A DNA stretch of 18,169 bases, taken from positions 1 through 18,169 of the forward strand of contig JALKBU010001027.1 in assembly GCA_023091735.1 (NCBI GenBank), read 5' to 3'. A model generated the notes under the pieces. The model ran no database searches and had not been told where the DNA came from. It saw only the letters and a program-made list of their open reading frames with translations. The position numbers were made by a program, and so were the translations under genes. The DNA comes from Trichomonas tenax. Taxonomy: Eukaryota; Parabasalia; Trichomonadida; Trichomonadidae. Below are positions 1-8,139 of this stretch, one piece after another. Numbering within the stretch: position 1 is the first letter of the stretch; the number at the start of each line of letters is the position of its first letter.

Positions 1-40
1 CTGCTAGATCACCAGGTCATCCTTCACTATGAGGCCACAA

Positions 41-265
41 CTACTCATAATGAAGTCTTCTTTGGCTTCCAACATTGAGTTCAATCCATTTCAACCTATT
101 GACACTTTTCCATTTTTCCCGAGCAAACACGTCACTTTCCTTTATATTTGACATTCTGACTCTATATGTCAAACATAATTTACATGTCAGAAAAGCACGT
201 TGTTCTATTTTGTCCCAGTCCCGGTCAATGCAAGAATATAAATTCAAATTTTGAAAAAGGCGCAT
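41..265 (-). CDS. Small hypothetical ORF, possibly a gene fragment
   Basis: This is an ATG-initiated frame of 74 residues ending in TAG. I do not recognise the product. It is mixed in composition (WKSVNRLKWIELNVGSQRR near the C-terminus), with no clear membrane segment and two cysteines in a CKLC pair near residue 30. An initiator-like TCATAT lies about 23 nt upstream of the ATG (285-290, minus strand), which is the spacing seen for other genes here and is the main reason to keep it. Past the stop, the same frame meets another stop within eight codons, so there is no evident continuation. It could be a genuine small gene, the decayed tail of a larger gene or mobile element, or a chance ORF. 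Confidence 0.3.
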   Translation of the reverse strand: MRLFQNLNLYSCIDRDWDKIEQRAFLTCKLCLTYRVRMSNIKESDVFAREKWKSVNRLKWIELNVGSQRRLHYE

Positions 266-450
266 TTTAAGGATATTATTTTATATATGAATAACAATTC
301 ATTGAGGCTCATTATTTATATCTTTAAAAATATTTAATTCCATATCTATAAGATTTTTATGAATATCGTTTTCCTAATTATCTCTATATTCAATGATAAG
401 GGCGTAAATATGCTCGTCTTCGTGGCTGCGTTGAATATCTAAGAGAAAAC

Positions 451-456
451 TCACAA
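451..456 (+). promoter_or_regulatory. Candidate initiator (Inr) of the Rab gene
   Basis: TCACAA fits the TCA(C/T)(A/T)(A/T) initiator known from trichomonads. It is the closest TCA upstream of the Rab ATG, 59 nt away. The surrounding TCACAAAATCGA closely matches TCAAAAAATCGA in front of the large gene at 13218. The leader would be long for this group, so the assignment is tentative. Confidence 0.35.
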
Positions 457-468
457 AATCGACAAAAT

Positions 469-474
469 ATGTAA
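469..474 (+). other. Start-stop element (ATG-TAA) in the Rab leader
   Basis: If transcription starts near 453, the leader contains an ATG directly followed by TAA, 16 nt downstream of the start site and 38 nt before the Rab ATG. Minimal AUG-stop elements can reduce translation of the downstream frame in other eukaryotes. Here the role is inferred and depends on the real transcription start. If that lies after 471 the element is irrelevant. Confidence 0.3.
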
Positions 475-511
475 AATAAAAACTGCCAATAAGGTTATAA
501 AAATAAAAAAG

Positions 512-1087
512 ATGAGATCATTAAAAGCCGTTCTTGTTGGCGACACAAAAGTTGGCAAGAGCTGCATTTTGAGCAGATTCGTTCAAGACTCGTTCGACAT
601 CAACACCCCTGCGACTGTTGGTGCTGCTTTTCACACAAAAATCGTTCATACAGATTACGGGCCTATTAGGCTTCAATTATGGGATACAGCTGGTCAGGAG
701 AAGTACAGGAGCTTGGCTCCTATGTATTACCGCTCTGCTGCAGCTGCAATCTTAGTTTACGATGTCACAAATAAGCAATCGTTTGACAATTTACAAATCT
801 GGAACCAAGAGATTATAGAGAAGGCACCGGCTGGTTTAAACATTTTTATTGTAGGAAACAAATGCGATTGCGTCGAAGAACGCATAGTTTCAACAGCAGC
901 TGGTCAATCTACTGCCCACGACTTGGGGCATTCCCAGTTTTTCGAAGTTTCAGCGAAAACAGGAGAAGGCGTCAATAATCTTTTCCTGAAAGTCGCTGAG
1001 TCTGACGTCAGATCTGACGCCCCATTTGACACTGATAGAGTGAATCCAGTGGCTGTCAAAGAGGAAAAGAAAGGAGGTTGTTGTTAA
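512..1087 (+). CDS. Rab family small GTPase, Rab5-like
   Basis: This is an intact 191-residue Rab of normal length, a membrane-trafficking switch that cycles between GTP and GDP. The motifs are complete. The P-loop GDTKVGKS is at 10-17, the switch I Thr is in ATVGAAF near 35, WDTAGQE is at 57-63 with catalytic Gln62, NKCD is at 116-119 and SAK is at 147-149. The C-terminal GGCC is a double-cysteine prenylation signal. GAAF in switch I and SLAPMYYR after switch II are typical of the Rab5/Rab21/Rab22 group, so an early-endosome or endocytic role is the best guess. The hypervariable tail is short. The ATG at 512 places the P-loop at the usual distance from the N-terminus. The gene ends 114 bp from the convergent gene's stop. 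The family call is firm; the subfamily is an inference from motifs. Confidence 0.93.
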   Translation: MRSLKAVLVGDTKVGKSCILSRFVQDSFDINTPATVGAAFHTKIVHTDYGPIRLQLWDTAGQEKYRSLAPMYYRSAAAAILVYDVTNKQSFDNLQIWNQEIIEKAPAGLNIFIVGNKCDCVEERIVSTAAGQSTAHDLGHSQFFEVSAKTGEGVNNLFLKVAESDVRSDAPFDTDRVNPVAVKEEKKGGCC

Positions 1088-1200
1088 TTATTATTACGAT
1101 TTCTTTTTTTCTTGCTGTTATGTATATTTTGTATTAGAGAAATATTATCCTACTGTAAAGCATTTCTAATCTCAAACTCCCAAATAACATAAAATTAATA

Positions 1201-1204
1201 TTTA
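1201..1204 (-). promoter_or_regulatory. UAAA polyadenylation motif overlapping the stop
   Basis: The minus-strand stop TAA is followed by A, giving UAAA, the stop-overlapping polyadenylation signal known from Trichomonas vaginalis. Assignment rests on position and motif only. Confidence 0.4.
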
Positions 1205-4200
1205 CATAAAATAATCTGAATCCTCACTAGAAATTCCTTTGATGTCAGCATCATCGGAGTCCTGCAGCTGCCATCCATCGTCAATGATAATGTTTGAGCT
1301 GTTTTCATCGATAACATTCTGCTTCGCTGGCGCCGGCTTTGGAGCTTCTTTCTTTGGCGAAGGATCAAAGGATGGAATGTCGCCAAGGTCTGCAAAGTTG
1401 TCTATCTTCTGCTTCGGCACGTTGTCTGCCATGTCATCGTTCATGATCTCGATATCGAGGTCGATGTCGTCGTCATCGTCATCACCGAAAGGAACAGCAT
1501 CAAATGTGCTCTTCTTTGGTGGCTGCACTGACTTAATTTCGATCTTAGGAATGACGATATCGCCATTTGGCGACTTGTTGTCATTCTTTGGAAGCTTGAT
1601 GCTGTTGCTGATGATTGGGCTCTCTTTTCTTGGTGGTTCTTCGATGATGTCATCATCGCTGACGTCGATTTGGATTCCGTCACTATCAGAGAAGTCGAAT
1701 GATGGCTGATTTTCACCTTCGGAGATAACAACATCAACATCATCAATATTTTTGTTGGTTTCCTTTTCGCCAATGGAGATATCAACCTTTGGGATGTCTG
1801 TTGGAGGAGGAATAACTTTGTTGCTTGGCATTGTGAAGAAAACGCCACCATCTTCTTTGCTTTCGTTCTCTTTGTGATCGGAGAAGTCATCATCAGACTT
1901 TTGGATCTCCTTCGTGAGCTGTGCCATTCTTTCTTCGATGCGCTTAGCAATCTCTTCCTCCTTGTCAACCGGCTTTGGTTTTGGAATTTCATCTTCTTCA
2001 TCATCGAGTTTGAATTCTTCTTCATCGAATGACTTATTTCTTTCTGATTTGAAAATCTCATCGGAATCAAGCTTGAACTCTTCGACATCAGACAGTTCTT
2101 CGACATTCTCTTCAGCGTTTTCTTCCTCTTCAGGATACGTTTCCTCGAGATTGAACTTGCGGATGTTGTCTTCTTCTTCAGAGTTTGGCAACTGCTGTGC
2201 TGTTCCGTCTTCGTTGACGTTGTCAACATCGAATGTGTGCTTCGCTCTGATATAAATTCCAGCGAGTGCTTCGTTCTGTGCGAAGCTGTCATCTTCGCTG
2301 CTCGACTTCATGATGTTGTTGAGGTCTTTGAACTGGTCTCCAAGCTGCTCTTGAAGAGTTTGGTTGTTTTCGTCAACTTCTTCTTCCTCTTCTTGGATAA
2401 TTGGCTCAGAGGATCTTTCGATGGCGTCATAGATGTTGAAGGAGTCATCTGTTGATTCCTCACTTGGAGGACCTCTCCTGATCTCGATGTCATAATCGTT
2501 GTTGTCTTCTTCCTTCTGGGGAAGATTCAATAGTGGAACTGGTTGAGGTTTCTTCTCTTCCTCACTTGATTCATCAAAGATGAGTTCTGGTTCATCAGAT
2601 GGGATTTTATTCCTGATTTCTTCCTCTTGATATTCCTCGAATTCGATATTTTCTCCCTTCTTCTCAGGGCTCTTGACTTCGACTGGCTTTTTATCCTCCT
2701 TTGGCGATTTCTTCTTTTCTTCTTTACCTGACTTCTTATCATCTTTATGAGACTTCTTTTCATCCTTCTTCTTGTCCTTTTCTTCTTTGGCATCAGACTT
2801 CATCTCTGATTTTTCTTCTTTCTTCTTGTCTTTCTTTTCATCATCTTTCTTCTTTTCGTCTTTTGCCTTCTCTAGCTTGTTATCACCTTTCTTTTTGTCT
2901 TTCTTATTGTTCTTGTCTTCATTATCCTTCTTCTTATCCTTCTCCTTTTCATTGCCATCAGCTAAATCATCTTTATTGTCTTTGGACTTCTTTTCCTTCT
3001 TCTTATCTTTGCCCTCATCTTTCTTCATTTCTTTTTCTTCATCTTCATCATCTAGATCTTCTTTGTCATCTTTCTTCTTCTTGTCTTTCTTATCCTTCTT
3101 CTTGCCCTTCTTTTCTTTCTCTTCATCTTCGTCATTTAGATTCTCATCATCGTCTTCATCATTCTTCATCTTATCTTTCTTTTTGTCTTTCTTATCCTTC
3201 TTCTCTTTTTCCTCGTTTTCAATGTCTAGATCCTCATCATCGTCTCTCTTCTTTTTGTCTTTCTTATCCTTCTTCTTGTTTTTCTTATCTTTCTTCTTTT
3301 CTTTCTTTTCGCCTTCATCATCTAGATCTTCATCTTTCTTCTTCTTATCTTTCTTTTTGTCTTTCTTATCTTTCTTCTTGTCCTTCTTCTTTTCTTTCTC
3401 CTCGTCTTCGTCATCTAGATCCTCATCATCGTCTTTCTTCTTCTTGTCTTTCTTATCTTTCTTCTTCTTGTCATCCTTTTCGTCAACTTCATCTTCGTCT
3501 GCATCCTTTTTCTTATCCTTTTTGTATTTCTTATCTTTCTTCTTCCTGTCGCTTTCTTCTTCATCGAGATCATCATCTTTATCTTTCGTCTTCTTTTTGT
3601 CTTTCTTCTTTTCCTTTTCTTCATCTTCATCCTGATCATCATCCTTCTTCATTTTGTCTTTCTTCTTCTCATCTTCTTCATCTTCAGTCGCATCATCATC
3701 TTCCATCTTTTCTTCGTTGCTTTCATCATCTTTCTTCTTTCCGTCTTCATCATCGTCTTTCTTCTTCTGAGGCTTGATTTTCTCAACTTTCTCCTCCTTC
3801 TGGTTCTTGTCATCCTTCTTCTTTTGTGGCTTCAGCTTCGAGTCGCTCTGCTTCGGCTTGAGGGCCATCTGGATGTTGAGTGGAGGAACTCTTGAGCTCG
3901 ATGAGTTCTTGTCGAGAATGCGAAGATCAAGTGGAGGAACTGTTCTTGGTTTGATTTCGTCAGAAGATCCATTCAGTTCCTGGAATGCGGAAGAGTTCTT
4001 GTCAACTTTCTCTTCCTCTTCTTCTTCCAACAAATTCCCCAAGTTCTGGATGATCTTGAGCGAGTTCTTCGATCTTCTTGGTGCGAGAGGAGGCTCTAAG
4101 TCAGAGTCGGTCATCGGTGAGGCCGGAGCGTCTCCTGTGTTGTCGTACGACGCCGAAATCGACAGAGACATCTTGTTCGGCGAATATGAGTTGTTCTGCT

Positions 4201-5050
4201 TTGGTGATGTCTGCTCCTTTGATTCTTTCTGTTTGCTGGCTTGATCAGCGATGAGCTTCAGCTGCTCGTAGAACTCTGGATCGCTGGACTCGTCTGAATT
4301 GAAATTGAACAACTTGTGATTGGAATTCGATGCCTTTTCGCGGCTCTTTTCTTGTTTGCTTTGTTGCTTGTTTTGCGCTTCATTCTTTGGTGGGGGGACT
4401 TGCGTGCTGGAGGCTTTCTTCTTCGCGAGGTTGAGGCCGATGACTTTCCTGACGTTTGATGCGGAAATTCTGTACCATCTCGTAACCCAAATATTGAAGA
4501 AACGAGACTTGATTAACAAAGCGGAATTTATTGAGAGCTTCATGTTGCTTCTTGTGAAATCGTTGATTTCCTCCATGAAATCGTCGTCGTCTAAAATCAA
4601 AGCTTTCGATGTTTGTACAGCGACGTCCGTATGCTTCGGTTTATCGAGAATGTGTAATTTCCTTGGAGATCCGATGCGTTTCTTTGGTTGAGGGCGTTGT
4701 TTTGCGGAGTTCGAATATTTATACGGAATTTGTTGTTCTTCTTGCCAAAACATTTTCTTTTTAGTCACCGATATCTTCCGCGGTGGTGATGATGACCTCT
4801 TTTTCGCTTTAACTGTCTTCAAAACTGGTTTCGCATTCGGAGAACGCAAACTTTTACGAGGAGCAGGCCTCTCGTTTGCCTCAGGAGGGGTCGCTGCGAT
4901 GTTGTCGTTGATAACTCCTACTAATCTCTGAAGCATCCCTATGATATCTCTATCATTTGATGCCATTTGTTTTTTTGCTTTTTTTGATGTCGTTACTTTG
5001 TTTTTTGGCGATTTAGCTGATGCAGGAGTCAAATATACGACATACAGCAT
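1202..5050 (-). CDS. Large Lys/Asp/Glu-rich low-complexity protein
   Basis: This is an uninterrupted frame of about 1280 codons. I do not recognise a family. The N-terminal ~420 residues are basic and Ser/Pro-rich, with one aromatic patch (FFNIWVTRWYR, about residues 180-195). Residues about 420-790 are almost entirely Lys, Asp and Glu and include a degenerate tandem repeat built on KKDKKDKKK and DLDDEDEEKEK. The C-terminal ~490 residues are acidic and disordered, rich in SDEE, DDDDD and Pro-Lys motifs, ending EDSDYFM. No membrane segment or signal peptide is seen. The frame extends to a TTG at 5068, but the first ATG is at 5050. An ATG at 4966 (MASNDRD) is an alternative start, with a TCAAAAA motif 19 nt before it. 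The stop overlaps a TAAA. Nuclear or cytoskeletal scaffolding is possible but unproven. Confidence 0.85.
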   Translation of the reverse strand: MLYVVYLTPASAKSPKNKVTTSKKAKKQMASNDRDIIGMLQRLVGVINDNIAATPPEANERPAPRKSLRSPNAKPVLKTVKAKKRSSSPPRKISVTKKKMFWQEEQQIPYKYSNSAKQRPQPKKRIGSPRKLHILDKPKHTDVAVQTSKALILDDDDFMEEINDFTRSNMKLSINSALLIKSRFFNIWVTRWYRISASNVRKVIGLNLAKKKASSTQVPPPKNEAQNKQQSKQEKSREKASNSNHKLFNFNSDESSDPEFYEQLKLIADQASKQKESKEQTSPKQNNSYSPNKMSLSISASYDNTGDAPASPMTDSDLEPPLAPRRSKNSLKIIQNLGNLLEEEEEEKVDKNSSAFQELNGSSDEIKPRTVPPLDLRILDKNSSSSRVPPLNIQMALKPKQSDSKLKPQKKKDDKNQKEEKVEKIKPQKKKDDDEDGKKKDDESNEEKMEDDDATEDEEDEKKKDKMKKDDDQDEDEEKEKKKDKKKTKDKDDDLDEEESDRKKKDKKYKKDKKKDADEDEVDEKDDKKKKDKKDKKKKDDDEDLDDEDEEKEKKKDKKKDKKDKKKDKKKKDEDLDDEGEKKEKKKDKKNKKKDKKDKKKRDDDEDLDIENEEKEKKDKKDKKKDKMKNDEDDDENLNDEDEEKEKKGKKKDKKDKKKKDDKEDLDDEDEEKEMKKDEGKDKKKEKKSKDNKDDLADGNEKEKDKKKDNEDKNNKKDKKKGDNKLEKAKDEKKKDDEKKDKKKEEKSEMKSDAKEEKDKKKDEKKSHKDDKKSGKEEKKKSPKEDKKPVEVKSPEKKGENIEFEEYQEEEIRNKIPSDEPELIFDESSEEEKKPQPVPLLNLPQKEEDNNDYDIEIRRGPPSEESTDDSFNIYDAIERSSEPIIQEEEEEVDENNQTLQEQLGDQFKDLNNIMKSSSEDDSFAQNEALAGIYIRAKHTFDVDNVNEDGTAQQLPNSEEEDNIRKFNLEETYPEEEENAEENVEELSDVEEFKLDSDEIFKSERNKSFDEEEFKLDDEEDEIPKPKPVDKEEEIAKRIEERMAQLTKEIQKSDDDFSDHKENESKEDGGVFFTMPSNKVIPPPTDIPKVDISIGEKETNKNIDDVDVVISEGENQPSFDFSDSDGIQIDVSDDDIIEEPPRKESPIISNSIKLPKNDNKSPNGDIVIPKIEIKSVQPPKKSTFDAVPFGDDDDDDIDLDIEIMNDDMADNVPKQKIDNFADLGDIPSFDPSPKKEAPKPAPAKQNVIDENSSNIIIDDGWQLQDSDDADIKGISSEDSDYFM
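3051..3570 (-). repeat. Degenerate in-frame tandem repeat, units of 28-32 codons
   Basis: The hexamer TCTAGA (TTTAGA in one unit), encoding part of the DLD motif, recurs at 3051, 3135, 3225, 3321 and 3414. A degenerate TCGAGA lies at 3564. The spacings are 84, 90, 96, 93 and 150 bases, all multiples of three. Each unit encodes an acidic DLDDEDEE-type block followed by a Lys/Asp block. Length change by whole codons fits expansion and contraction under frame constraint. Confidence 0.7.
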
Positions 5051-5578
5051 CTGTTTGTTATTATACAATTTTCAATTATCGAACGAAAATTCAAATAATA
5101 TTTTCTAAATGTGATTATTTTTCAAATTTGATCTAACACTCATTCACATTTTCATGCATATATGAGAACCACTTCATGCAAAAACTTTTGCTGGGGGCTG
5201 CAGGTTTCTAGAAAAACTGACAATAAGGTATTTTTGTAGAGTGTCAAATTGGCCTCAAGCAAAAAGGGAGTGATATACGTGTCATATTCTGACGTGTAAA
5301 ATATATAATCTGATTTGTAAATTTGTCACCTTTTCCAGAAAAGTAGACCACTCCTTTTGCTGGTCCTAAACGTACAATTTTGCACTTTTATTAACCTTAA
5401 TTACTAAATCGCATCCAAATAAGATCTGATTCTAGCATCAAAAAGGTTTTCTTCTCCACAAAAAGTTTGCAGCAATAATAAAATACTCGATTTCAGCAAT
5501 AAATGATTAGATTTTATATATATAAACAAAATTCCGTTGATTATATGTTATAATTACAAATAAATATATGAAAAAGTA
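5051..5578. other. Intergenic region with short inverted and direct repeats
   Basis: No coding frame is credible here. AGCAAAAAGGGAGTG at 5258-5272 is the imperfect inverted partner of CACTCCTTTTGCT at 5349-5361. The decamer CTTTTGCTGG occurs at 5185-5194 and again at 5354-5363. Together they bracket about 180 bp that could be a small decayed repeat element. On the minus strand TCACAT (5109-5114) is a possible initiator for the 5050 gene. The right part (about 5365-5578) is plain AT-rich sequence. Confidence 0.4.
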
Positions 5579-6772
5579 TTATAATGAAACTAAGTAAGTG
5601 ACGGTTTTTCCTTGCTTAATCTGGATTTCGCCTCTTTCTTCTATCTTGTAGTTGCTACCATAGATGAGTTCGTAAACAGCTCTCGAAATGTGAACTTTCA
5701 TTGTAACGCCGTTGTGTTCCATTTGCTGTGCCTAGAAGTTTGCTGGACCGAAGATTTCGAATGTTGGCTTGCCAATGCCGATGACACAGGCAACGATAGG
5801 TCTACCAATATGAATGCCGACTCTCACCCTCAAACTCTGTCCGGAAGATTCGTTAACTCGGAAGACCGAAATTGAGCCAGGATATAAGAATCCATCGACA
5901 ACTCTGAACATAAGAAGATGGTTAGAAATTGGAAGTCTAATGAGCTCTACAGGAATCGTCATATTGTACATCTTTTTAATTATGATTGGTGGATCAATAA
6001 GCGATGAAACTAAGTTGTAAGCGTATCTGATGATGCTGTCGGGAGTTAAACAAGCGAATGCTTCTGAATAATTTCCTGGAACCTTAGTCTTGTTGCATCC
6101 TGACAATACTAAAGATTCATTTGTTAATACAGTGAAGTCTGGATATTGAACACCATTTCCGTAGCCGAATCTCAATGCTGTGTAATAGTCTGAGACATTG
6201 TCTCCGAGTAAATTGACAAATGCGAACTTCCAAGCAACATCAGCATTATCAGTGATTGCACCAAGATTGAAGATACCGGCAATATCATTCAAATGCATTG
6301 TCAAGAAGCAGAGGTATGCAGATATCGTCAACAAGTTGTCCAAGTGCTGGCAGTTCTTGTCAACGTGATTTCCTTGGACAATGGACATCTGGCAGATGAT
6401 TGAGAAAACGAAGAAGAGGAAAAGAACAATTGATAGAAAAGAAAGCTCAGAGCTGTGCTAACTATCGTCGGAAGCCGCATTCAAAACCTTGAGAAGGTTC
6501 TCTTCTTGTCTGTTTCTTTCGATATACATGTTCATCTTCGCAGTGCTCATCAAGTTCATGGAATGCTCAGTTGCTGTGTTGCTCCCATCCTTGACAAGTC
6601 TCAGGCTTTCTGAAACCTGTGAAACAACGTTCTTTGGAAAGTTTAAGAGAGTCTTGTAAACTATTGTTTTATCTCTTGCGATCTTCTTCCAAATAATCAC
6701 TAAGACAATGATAAAGAGGAGAACAAAGGAAATACTGCCTCCGACCATTGTCCACCACATGATTTCATCCAT
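5579..6772 (-). pseudogene. Adenylyl/guanylyl cyclase relic, truncated with in-frame stops
   Basis: One reading frame of 397 codons plus a final TAA, interrupted by TAG at 6458-6460 and TAG at 5732-5734. The first segment has a membrane helix (about residues 8-28), then IWKKIARDK and FPKNVVSQVSESLRLVK, a linker I recognise from the large trichomonad membrane cyclases. Across the first TAG follow a hydrophobic helix (LSIVLFLFFVFSII) and a sensor-like module with Asn-glycosylation motifs. The end is the C-terminal half of a class III cyclase domain: RVRVGIHIGRPIVACVIG, then KPTFEIFGPAN, the second TAG, and AQQMEHNGV through the final YLV. The N-terminal half of the catalytic domain, with the metal-binding aspartates, is missing. 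An internal deletion has probably joined the sensor (near VNESS) to GQSLRVRVG. Upstream of 6772 the frame soon meets stops, so the 5' end of the gene is also gone. It cannot make an active cyclase. Confidence 0.8.
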
Positions 6773-7073
6773 TTCTTCAATTTTTAGCTAGCGTATTCAT
6801 AATTAGCAAAGCAAAATTCTTTCGACAATATAAAAATTAACCGCAAACTTGATTTTGACTAAATTTTCAGTATCTACATTACACAAAACACCTAAATCCA
6901 TAAGAATTATCGATATTTTGTGATTTTATCACTTTTTATTTCGTGAATTAAACCTTGAATCATGACACAGGACTCTTACAACATATATCGCTGTCGATTT
7001 TGGATCTAATCATAAAGCCATTTCCTTCAACCATTAAATTTTTCTAAATCTTAAAGTATTATTCATCGATATA
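6773..7073. other. Divergent intergenic spacer
   Basis: These are 301 AT-rich bases between the head-to-head cyclase relic and the coiled-coil gene. No ORF or RNA gene was seen. Only the right edge carries a plausible promoter motif, the TCA at 7063. Confidence 0.5.
7063..7065 (+). promoter_or_regulatory. Candidate initiator of the coiled-coil gene
   Basis: TTCATCGATATA immediately precedes the ATG, with the A of TCA 9 nt upstream, a typical trichomonad leader length. The +2/+3 bases (TC) do not fit the strict TCAYWW consensus. The TCG-containing context resembles those at 451 and 13202. Confidence 0.3.
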
Positions 7074-7994
7074 ATGAAAGAAATTGATCCCCATGATGAT
7101 GAATATGTAATACAGATAGAACTCGATAGCTTTCTCAATTGTGATCCAAAAGTTATTGAAGAAATTGTCCAAAGAATGCTATTTCTTATGGACAAGAATC
7201 ATAAACCTACACTTTCGACTCAATATGAACAGTTTAAAAACTCAGAACGTGAAATATTAAATAAAGTAATTGATCATTATCGACATAATCAACGATATGT
7301 TACATTATCTCAACGCATTCGGTCATATGTTAACACTTATAACAAAGCAATTGTCCTTAGGGAAAAGTATGATAATAAATTTGATTCTATCGAAAGAATT
7401 TCTGATGATATGAAAGTAAGATAAAATGAGGTAATGCAGCAGACGATACATGCTATTTCAAACCATATAAAAACAAGAAATCAACTATATCAAGCTAATA
7501 ATGATTTAGAGAAAGAGATTCAGGAGCTAAAGTTAGAAGCATTCAAGCAGAATGAAGATATAATAGACAAAGAAACAGCAATCAATGAACAAATTTCTAA
7601 ATAATTACATGAGAATCGAAAATACCGACAAAAATCACGTGTTTACGAGAAAGGAATCAAGTCTAGCTCTTTCTTCGACACTAAATACGAGTTATGTGTT
7701 AAAAACGTTAATGAACTTCGAGATACAGCAAATCACCTATCACTTACGAAAGAGAGGGTCAGCAGTGGATATTTCATACTTAAAGACACAAGGAAACAAG
7801 AACTGAATGACAGAATTAGAGAACTTCTAGATTTACTTCAACGCAACATTTCGGTGTTAGAACAAGAAAGAATATCTGGGGAATCAGCACAACTTATTGA
7901 AAAACTAATAAAAGAGCGAAATCATCGAGATGGGCTCGTAGCACACGCAAAATCACTCCGAGATTCTATTATTAAGAGTCCCTCGGGTAATTGA
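7074..7994 (+). pseudogene. Coiled-coil protein gene with two in-frame TAA codons
   Basis: A single frame of 306 codons runs from the ATG at 7074 to TGA at 7992-7994, broken only by TAA at codon 117 (7422-7424) and codon 177 (7602-7604). Protein character is continuous across both breaks: charged, helical, coiled-coil-like sequence rich in Glu, Lys, Asn and Gln (NDLEKEIQELKLEAF before the second stop, RIRELLDLLQRNISVLEQER after it). No family is recognised and no membrane segment is present. The N-terminal 116 codons alone (MKEIDPHDDEYVIQIELDSF onward) would form a short helical protein. The lack of any frameshift over 900 bases suggests recent nonsense mutations, for example CAA to TAA. A 24-nt GT...AG stretch over the first stop is discussed separately. 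It could still be expressed as a truncated protein. Confidence 0.6.
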
Positions 7995-8139
7995 TTACAA
8001 AAATAATGTATATTATGTTGTTATTATAAATGTTAATAATTTCGGTAATTCCAAAATTATCAAAGACCACATTAATCAATATCCATACGTTTAATACAAT
8101 ACATTAAGGCAAAACAGTAATACAACAACATGGTATAGC

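Noticed and set aside
2701..3777. Long plus-strand frames (358 and 287 codons) rich in Ser, Leu, Phe and His
   Set aside because: They are antisense to the Lys/Asp/Glu repeat. AAG/GAT/GAA codons read in reverse give CTT/ATC/TTC, with no stops. The products are pure low complexity.
5010..5048. GTATGT just after the 5050 ATG as a 5' splice site
   Set aside because: No ACTAACACAYAG-type 3' motif follows, and joining to the nearest AG (29 nt) gives an immediate stop.
1202..5068. Extension of the charged protein to 5068
   Set aside because: The codon at 5068 is TTG. The first ATG in frame is at 5050, with 4966 as an alternative.
5275..5305. ACGTGTCA...TGACGTGT as a palindromic operator
   Set aside because: The reverse complement matches at only six of eight positions, so it is not a true inverted repeat.
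5579..7994. Reassignment of TAA/TAG to glutamine
   Set aside because: The Rab, charged-protein, Erv46-like and spastizin-like genes all end correctly at TAA, for instance right after the GGCC prenyl motif. In the cyclase the TAG at 5732 sits in the conserved GPAxNxAQQ motif where Gln is not expected.
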